Source of the DNA: Urbifossiella limnaea
GTDB lineage: Bacteria > Planctomycetota > Planctomycetia > Gemmatales > Gemmataceae
Length of the DNA stretch: 64,000 bases
NCBI RefSeq assembly: GCF_007747215.1
Contig: NZ_CP036273.1
Location: 7,486,322 to 7,550,321, forward strand
Direction of reading: 5' to 3'
A model generated the notes under the pieces. That model worked only from the letters and a program-made list of their open reading frames with translations, searched no databases and was not told the DNA's origin. Below, piece after piece: positions 54,891 through 61,700 of this stretch. The position numbers were made by a program, and so were the translations under genes. Numbering within the stretch: the stretch's first letter is position 1; each line of letters begins with the position of its first letter.

Positions 54891-56834
54891 GTGGGGGAGA
54901 CGCTCGAGGCGAAGGTCCGGAGGCTGGCCGCCAACTCGGAGGTGCTCCGTGCCGCGGCCTCGGTCCGGGCCGACGGCGGGCTCGCCCTCGCCCTCGGGGG
55001 CGCCTCCCTCCGCCCCCTCTACAAGCCCGAGGTCGAGTTGCTCGAGGCGCTGGGAAACACCGCCCGCGACTGGTCCCGGGTCCGCGTCGCCGACGGGTTC
55101 AACCCCCGCCGCGTGCGGGGCTGCGAGTTCCACGGGGACGTGACCCTCGGCCGGTTCACCCAGTACGTCCCCCTCGCCGACGGGGTGGAAGTCGTCGCCG
55201 GTCTGTCGAACAGCACGGTTATCGACTCCGTGATCGGCCACAACGCCCTGGTCCGGGACGTCCGGCTGCTCGCCAACTACGTGGTCGGCGAGGGGGCCGT
55301 ACTGGTGGACTGCGGGCGGGTGACCTGCTCGGCCGGGGCGACGTTCGGGAACGGCCTGCGGGTGCCAGTCGCGCTCGAGGGCGGCGGCCGGGAGGTCGAT
55401 CTGTTCGCCGAGTTGGATGTCGAGTTGGCCGCCGGCGTTGCCCGGCCGGGCAACGCCGGCGGCCAACTCGACGGGTACCGGGCCGCGGTCGCCGACTACC
55501 GCGCGCGGGCCGCCTCCGACCGTGGCGTAATCGGGACCGGGGCCCACGTCTGGAGCGTGCCCCGGCTCGAGGACGTCTACATCGGCCCGGCGGCCCGGAT
55601 CGACGGGGCCGCGGCGATCGTCCGGAGCACCCTCCTGAGCAGCCCGGACGAGCCGACTGTGGTCGAGTCCGGGTCGGTGGTCACCGACTCGCTCGTGCAG
55701 TGGGGCGTGCGGGTCACCGGGCAGGCGTCGGTCGAGCGGTCGGTGCTGGTCGAGTCGGCCCGCGTGGACCGGCACGGCAAGGTCCAGAACAGCGTGGTCG
55801 GGCCGAACACCGAGGTCGCCGGGGGCGAGGTCAGCTCGTGCCTCCTGGGCCCGTTCGTCGGCCTCCACCACGAGTCCCTGTTGATTTCGACCCTGTGGCC
55901 GGGGGGGCGGGGGAACGTCGGGTACGGGGCGAACGTCGGGTCGAACCACACGTCCCGGGCCCCGGACCAGGAGTTCTGGGCCGGGGAGGGGCTGTTCCTC
56001 GGGCTCGGGGTGAACGTCAAGTTCCCGTGCGACTTCAGCCAGGCCCCGTACACGGTGGTCGCCTGCGGGACGGACCTGGTCCCGCAGAAGGTGACGTTCC
56101 CGTTCTCCCTAGTCGCCCCCCGGCAGGAGGCGTTCCCCGACCTCGCCCCGGCGTACAACCAGATCAGCCCGGCGTGGATGCTGCGGGAGAACGTCTACGC
56201 CCTGCGGCGGTGCGAGGCCAAGTTCCGCGCCCGGAACCGCGCGAAGCGGAGCCGGTTCGACTTCGCCGTGTTCCGCCGCGACACGGTCGAGCTGATGCTC
56301 GCCGCCGCCCGGATGCTGGAGGACGTGCCGGTCGTCCGCCCGCAGTACACCGACCGGCACATCCCCGGGCTCGGCAAGAACGTGCTGACCGACGGGGACC
56401 GGGTGCGGGCGGTCGAGGCGTACCGCTTCTTCGCCCGCTACTGGGCCCTGCTCGGCCTCCTCGACCGGCTCCAGACCACCGGCAGCGGCGCGCTCGCGGA
56501 GGTCGAGGCCGGTGACGACCGCGTGTGGGCCTTCCAGCGGCGGGTGTTGGCCGAGGCCGACTTGTGTGATGACGTGGACAGCGCGCTGGACACGCTGGTC
56601 GGCATGGCCGATCGGGTGGCGCGGGAGGTGGAGCGGGCCCGGCAGCGGGACGACGCCCGCGGGGTGCGGATCATCCCAGACTACGCCGAGGTCCACCCAC
56701 ACGCCGACGAGGACCCGGTCGTCCGGGCGGCCCGGGCCGAGGCCGCAGCCGTGCGCGATGCCGTCCGGAGGCTGTGCGTCCGGTCGGGGCCTCGCGCGGC
56801 CCGGGTGATAGATCGGCCGTGCGCCGTGAGCTAA
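54891..56834 (+). CDS. DUF4954 family beta-helix protein
   Basis: A 647-residue protein of the uncharacterised DUF4954 family, which has left-handed beta-helix turns like sugar nucleotidyl/acyltransferases. Signs are ARDWSRVRVADGFNP, VIGHNALVRDVRLLANYVVG, and the family block TFGNGLRVPVALEGGGREVD near residue 160; later turns include AARIDGAAAIVRSTLLSSP and GGEVSSCLLGPFVGLHHESL. The C-terminal third (about 430-647) is helical. GTG 54891 follows GGGAGGGG; no earlier start is credible. A 54-nt perfect palindrome (55419-55472) lies in frame and encodes 18 residues just after the GGGREVD block. It follows glmS, which hints at amino-sugar metabolism, but no activity is shown. Confidence 0.82.
   Translation: MGETLEAKVRRLAANSEVLRAAASVRADGGLALALGGASLRPLYKPEVELLEALGNTARDWSRVRVADGFNPRRVRGCEFHGDVTLGRFTQYVPLADGVEVVAGLSNSTVIDSVIGHNALVRDVRLLANYVVGEGAVLVDCGRVTCSAGATFGNGLRVPVALEGGGREVDLFAELDVELAAGVARPGNAGGQLDGYRAAVADYRARAASDRGVIGTGAHVWSVPRLEDVYIGPAARIDGAAAIVRSTLLSSPDEPTVVESGSVVTDSLVQWGVRVTGQASVERSVLVESARVDRHGKVQNSVVGPNTEVAGGEVSSCLLGPFVGLHHESLLISTLWPGGRGNVGYGANVGSNHTSRAPDQEFWAGEGLFLGLGVNVKFPCDFSQAPYTVVACGTDLVPQKVTFPFSLVAPRQEAFPDLAPAYNQISPAWMLRENVYALRRCEAKFRARNRAKRSRFDFAVFRRDTVELMLAAARMLEDVPVVRPQYTDRHIPGLGKNVLTDGDRVRAVEAYRFFARYWALLGLLDRLQTTGSGALAEVEAGDDRVWAFQRRVLAEADLCDDVDSALDTLVGMADRVAREVERARQRDDARGVRIIPDYAEVHPHADEDPVVRAARAEAAAVRDAVRRLCVRSGPRAARVIDRPCAVS
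55419..55472. repeat. 54-nt perfect palindrome inside a coding sequence
   Basis: Two 27-nt arms, starting GTCGAGTTGGCCGCC, meet with no loop at the centre CCCGG|CCGGG. Every base pairs. It is exactly 18 codons in frame with the DUF4954 protein and reads VELAAGVARPGNAGGQLD, and by symmetry the opposite strand encodes the same peptide. A partial copy of its end (GAGTTGG) lies just upstream at 55410-55416. Confidence 0.95.
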
Positions 56835-56963
56835 TCGGCGAGCCACACCACCACAGGGAGTTTGAACCCGACGCCCCGACCCGGACGTGATGGCAATCGA
56901 CGTGGTAGACGTAACAACACGCCGCGACCGGAGTGAGTCGCCGCGGCCAAAAACGGCGTAGGT

Positions 56964-57977
56964 ATGCGGAAGGATCGATTCGCACAAGTCCTGACCGGCC
57001 TCGGCCTCGTCGAGGCGGCGTCGTACCTTCCGCGGCGGCCGCGGCTGACCGTGTTCAACTACCACCGGATCGGGTCCACGGCCGATAACCTGTACGACGA
57101 CGGGGTCTTCTCGGCGACGGCCGCCGAGTTGCAGGCACAGATGCGGTTCCTCCGCCGGCACTTCGACCTGCCGCCGTTCGACGAACTGGTCGCGGCCCTG
57201 ACCGACGGCTTCGAGCTAAAGCGGCCGACCGCCCTTGTCACCTTCGACGACGGGTACCGGGACAACTACGAGCTGGCCTTCCCGGTCCTCCGCGAGGCCG
57301 GGGTTCCGGCCGTCTTCTTCATCCCGACCGAGTACGTTGGCTGCCCACGGACCCCCTGGTGGGACCGGATCGCGTACGTGGTCAAGCGTGCGACCGTCGA
57401 GGTGCTGGCTCTGGACATCCCGGAGCCGACCGCCTTCGACCTCCGGGTGCTGCCCCGGTCGCGGGTCATCCGGCAGGTGCTCGACCTGTTCAAGCGGGAC
57501 GCCGGCCGCCACGAGGGGGCGTTCCTGAGCCACCTGGAGGAACGAGCTGGGGTGTCCTTCCCGGAGCACCTTGCCGCCCACCGGTGGATCGTCACGTGGG
57601 ACGAGATCCGCGAGATGGTCGACGGGGGGATGGCGGTCGGGTCGCACAGCCACACGCACCGCATCCTGGCCGGGTTGAACGAGGCCGAGCAACTCCAGGA
57701 ACTCACCCTGTCCCGGAAAATCCTGGAGCGGGAGACGGGGCGGGCGGTCACCAGCCTGGCCTACCCGGTGGGGCTTCAATCGTCGTTCACCCCGGCCACC
57801 AAACGGGTCGCGCGCGAGGCCGGGTACAAGCTGGCGTTCTCCTACTACTCCGGCGTGAATCAGGCCGACGGTTTCGACGTGTACGACATCCGCCGAATCG
57901 GGGTGGCCCAGGGACAGTCGTTCGCCATGTTCCGGTCTCGGGCGATCTGCAACAGCGTCTTCGGCCGGTGCATCTGA
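56964..57977 (+). CDS. Polysaccharide deacetylase (NodB/CE4)
   Basis: A 337-residue carbohydrate esterase that should remove N- or O-acetyl groups from a polysaccharide. The first strand is LTVFNYHRIG. Catalytic motifs are TFDDGYRDN with the base/metal aspartates Asp95 and Asp96, and GSHSHTH with metal histidines His228 and His232; the arginine/tyrosine region SLAYPVG follows. The N-terminal 27 residues lack a convincing signal peptide, so it is probably cytoplasmic or exported by another route. It converges with a reverse gene ending 10 nt downstream. Together with glmS it fits an amino-sugar-containing glycan. Confidence 0.92.
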   Translation: MRKDRFAQVLTGLGLVEAASYLPRRPRLTVFNYHRIGSTADNLYDDGVFSATAAELQAQMRFLRRHFDLPPFDELVAALTDGFELKRPTALVTFDDGYRDNYELAFPVLREAGVPAVFFIPTEYVGCPRTPWWDRIAYVVKRATVEVLALDIPEPTAFDLRVLPRSRVIRQVLDLFKRDAGRHEGAFLSHLEERAGVSFPEHLAAHRWIVTWDEIREMVDGGMAVGSHSHTHRILAGLNEAEQLQELTLSRKILERETGRAVTSLAYPVGLQSSFTPATKRVAREAGYKLAFSYYSGVNQADGFDVYDIRRIGVAQGQSFAMFRSRAICNSVFGRCI

Positions 57978-57987
57978 CCACGCCACC

Positions 57988-58704
57988 CTAACCGGCGGTC
58001 CGTCGGAAGACGGCTTCCCCGTCGACCGTCCGACGCCGCGACACGAGGTCCCGCTCGAACGTCTCGTAGTGCCCGCGGATCTCGTCCTCGACCTCGTCCG
58101 CTTCGTCCAACCGCCGTCGGAGGGCCGCCTCTTGCCGCTCGACCTCGGCCGCCCGCCGCTCGAATTCGGCGACCCGCCTCGCGAGCTCCGCGGCCCGTCG
58201 GTCGAGTTCCGCGGCGCGGCCGGCCAGGGCGGCCGTCTGCTGATTCAGGTTCTGCTCCCGGGTGATCGCCGCCGACTCGGCCACCGCCGCCGACCGCGCC
58301 ACCTCCTCCCGACCCCGCCGGATGTGGGCGAATTGGGCGGCGACGAAGGCGTTGAACCGCTCGACCTCCTCCCGGAGCCAGTCGAGGGTGGCGGCGGATT
58401 CGGGGGCCAAGTCGGGAGCAGACGCCGACGCCTGGGCGATCGCGTGCCGGGGAGGAGCGGCGGCCAGTGTGCGGGGCGGCGGCGTCTGTTCGAGCGGCGC
58501 GGCCAGTCCGACCCAAACGCCCAGATCGTCCGCTCCGCCTGTTGCCCCGGTTCGCTCCGGCGGGGCATCGTCTCGCAACGGCTCCGGGTGGGAAGGGATG
58601 TCAAACTCGGTCCCGCACCGGGGGCAGCCGATCGTGCCGCCGGGCGCGTCGTCCGGCAGGCGACCGCTGACCCGGCACCGAGGGCACGTCACGAGTACCG
58701 GCAT
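57988..58704 (-). CDS. Zinc-ribbon and coiled-coil protein
   Basis: A 238-residue protein. The N-terminus is a four-cysteine ribbon, VTCPRCRVSGRLPDD followed by GTIGCPRCGTEFDIP (two C-x2-C pairs), of a type common at the start of planctomycete proteins. A proline-rich linker (about 45-100) leads to a long alpha-helical region from about residue 108 (LDWLREEVERFNAFVAAQ) to the end, rich in Ala, Arg and Glu with heptad spacing (RAAELDRRAAELARRVAEFE). A GTG directly precedes the ATG at 58704. No membrane segment. Function unknown. It lies 80 nt after the repeat protein on the same strand and may be co-transcribed. Confidence 0.72.
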   Translation of the reverse strand: MPVLVTCPRCRVSGRLPDDAPGGTIGCPRCGTEFDIPSHPEPLRDDAPPERTGATGGADDLGVWVGLAAPLEQTPPPRTLAAAPPRHAIAQASASAPDLAPESAATLDWLREEVERFNAFVAAQFAHIRRGREEVARSAAVAESAAITREQNLNQQTAALAGRAAELDRRAAELARRVAEFERRAAEVERQEAALRRRLDEADEVEDEIRGHYETFERDLVSRRRTVDGEAVFRRTAG

Positions 58705-58786
58705 CACACGCTCGGAATGAGGACGGGGATGGGGTGCGCGCCGGCCAGACGCCCGGGCCGGTCGCGCAGTTGCACGGGCCCACGGG

Positions 58787-61700
58787 TCAACTTTGCAGCC
58801 CCACAGGCCTGTTGAACTCGACCCGGCCGGCCGTCGAGTCCACGCCGTTCAGGCCGTCGTAGTCGAAGTACCAGAGGTACCCCGGGGTGCCGGGTCGGGT
58901 GCCGTGCACCCGGTCGAACTGGGAGTTGTCCTGGTCGGACACCGTGCCGTCGCCGTCGGCCTCGTCGAACCGGCGGAGGAACTCGACTGCGTCGTCCCCG
59001 ACGGCAGCCCCGTTGGCGTCGCCGTCGAGGTACTGGCCGAGCTCGGCTGTGACCTTCCTGTCGAAGGTGGTCGGGTCGGGTGGCAGCGAAACCAGTCCGC
59101 CGTAGGTGACCGTCAGGCTCGTGGCCATCGACCGTGGGGCGAACCCGTCGGCGACCACGACGCTCTCGCCCCGCAGGGGCGCCACCGCCGTGTCGCCGGA
59201 CGCGACCGGAGCCTCGGTCGCAGTCGGCTTCACCGGCGGAAGGGTCGGCATCTCGACGTTGATGCCTGCTGCGACCGGCACCAGTTCGACCGCCGCGGCG
59301 GGCGCCGGGAGCCGACGCACACCCGCGGCCAGTGTCTCGGCCATCAGGTCGGCCGGGTGCGCCGCCGGGTCGATGTCGGGCAGACCGAGCTCGTGGCCGA
59401 GTTCGTGCATCACCACCGTCAACAGGTCCACACCCCGCTCCGCCGGCCCGGGGTTGGCGACCAGCCCGGTCGTCTCCGGCGGCCCGAACTCGGCGTCGTC
59501 GGCCGGCGTCGGGTCCACGAACCAGCCCTTCCCGCCCGCGTCGTCGTCGATGTGGACCGACCCCGGTACGTGCTCGCCGAGCCGGCCCGCGGCGTTCAGG
59601 TCGGTGATCGTCACCGTCACGGCCGCGAGCCGGGCCGGGTCGGCGCCCGCCGCGACCAGCCGCTGTGTCGCCGCCGCCACCACTGGCGCGAGGTCCGCCG
59701 CCGTCAGCTTCGGCGCCGTCGTGCTCGTCACCGTGAACGCGGCCGTCTGCGGGCTCGGGGCGAACAGGCTCGGCGGGAGCGCCGAGGCCGTCGTTCCCAT
59801 CGCCACGTCGATCCCGTTGAGAATCCACGTCGCCGACCCGAGCACCGACACGTCCAGGAACCCGTCGCTGTTCTGGTCCTTCCCGAACATAACGTAGGAC
59901 CAGTACTGGTTCACGTTCGTGGCCAGCTGGCCGCTTGCCGTCCCGCCCTCCACCTGGAGCCGGATCCACGGCCACTTCTTGTACGAGTCGCCGACGTAGT
60001 ACCGGACCGCGAAGTCCGCCCCGGCGGTCGCCACCTTCACCCGGAACGTCCCGACCGGCCCGCCGAGCGTAACGCCGTCGCGGAACAGCGACTTTTGGGC
60101 GGCCGTCATCGACGCCGGGAGCGTCGCCGGGTCGCGCTCGAAGTCGCCGACCGCCGCCAGCCAGCCGTAGTCCGCGCCCGCCGTCCACACCTCGTTGCCG
60201 TGCACGCCGGTCAGCCCCGGCGCGGCGTCGTTCGACGTGCCGTTGAAGTCGAACCGCAGCACCTCCGGCGTCCCGCCCGGCGGCGGCGACGGCGGGAGGT
60301 CGTTGTCGGTGATCGTGACCGTGGCCGCCGCGGTCCCGAGGGCGGCACCGCCGGTGGCGTTCGACAGGGTCACGCCGAACGTCTCGTCCGGCTCGTCGGT
60401 CGTGTCGTCGATGACCGGTACGGTGATCGTCTTCGGGCTGGTGTCGCCGTCAGCCCACGTCAGGGTGCCGGTCGTCGTCGTGTAGTCGCCCGGTGCGGCG
60501 GCGGTGCCGTTGCTCGTCGCGAACTGGACGCTTACGGCGCCGGCCGACCCGCCGGTCCGGGTCACGAAGAGGGTGACGCTCCCGGCGCCCTCGCCGGCCG
60601 ACGCGGCAGCGGTCGTGAGCTGGAGCGTCCCGACCGGCGGCGGTGGGTTGACGGCGACGGTAAACGTGTCCGTCGCCGTCAGCCCGCCCGCGTCGGTCAC
60701 CGTCAGGGTGATGGTCGCGGTGCCGGACTGCCCCGCCGCCGGCGTCACCGTCACCGTCCGGCTCGCACCCGACCCGCCCAGCACCAGCGACGACGCCGGC
60801 ACCAGCGTGGCGTTGCTCGACGTCGCCGTCACCGTCAGGCTGCTCGCGGCCGTCTCCGCGTCGCCCACCGTGAACGCCACCGCGCCCGTCGAACTCCCCT
60901 GGTTGATCGACTGGTTCCCCACGTCCGAGATCGACGGCCCGCCGTTCACCGTCAGCACGAACGTGTCCGTCGCCGTCAGCCCGTCATCGTCGGTCACCGT
61001 CAGGGTGATGGTCGCCTCCCCGGCCTGGCTAGCCGCCGGGGTGACGGTCACGGTCCGGTTGGCGTCCGACCCGCCCAGCACCAGACCCGACGCCGGCACC
61101 AGCGTGACGTCCGACGAGGTGGCGGTGACGATCAGGCTGCTGGGCGCCGTCTCGGCGTCGTCCACCGTGAACGCCAGCGCCCCCGTCGACGCCCCCTGGT
61201 TGATCGACTGGTTCCCCACGCCCGAGATGGTCGGCTTGCCGTTGACCTTCAGGACGAACGTGTCGGTGGCGGTGAGCCCGCCGGCGTCGGTCACCGTCAG
61301 GGTGATGGTCGCGGTGCCGGACTGCCCGGCCGCCGGCGTCACCGTCACCGTCCGGTTCGCACCCGACCCGCCCAGCACCAGACCCGACACCGGCACCAGC
61401 GTGGCGTTGCTGGACGTCGCCGTCACCGTCAGGCTGCCGGGCGCTGTCTCTGCATCGCCCACCGTGAACGCCACCGCCCCCGTCGACGCCCCCTGGCGGA
61501 CCGCCTGGTTCCCCACATCCGAGATCGACGGGCCGCCGTTGACCGCCACCACGAACGTGTCCGTGGCGGTCAGCCCGCCGGCGTCCGTCACCGTCAGCGT
61601 GATCGTCGCGGTGCCGGACTGCCCCGCCGCCGGCGTCACCGTCACCGCCCGGTTCGCACCCGACCCGCCCAGCACCAGCCCCGACGCCGGCACCAGCGTG

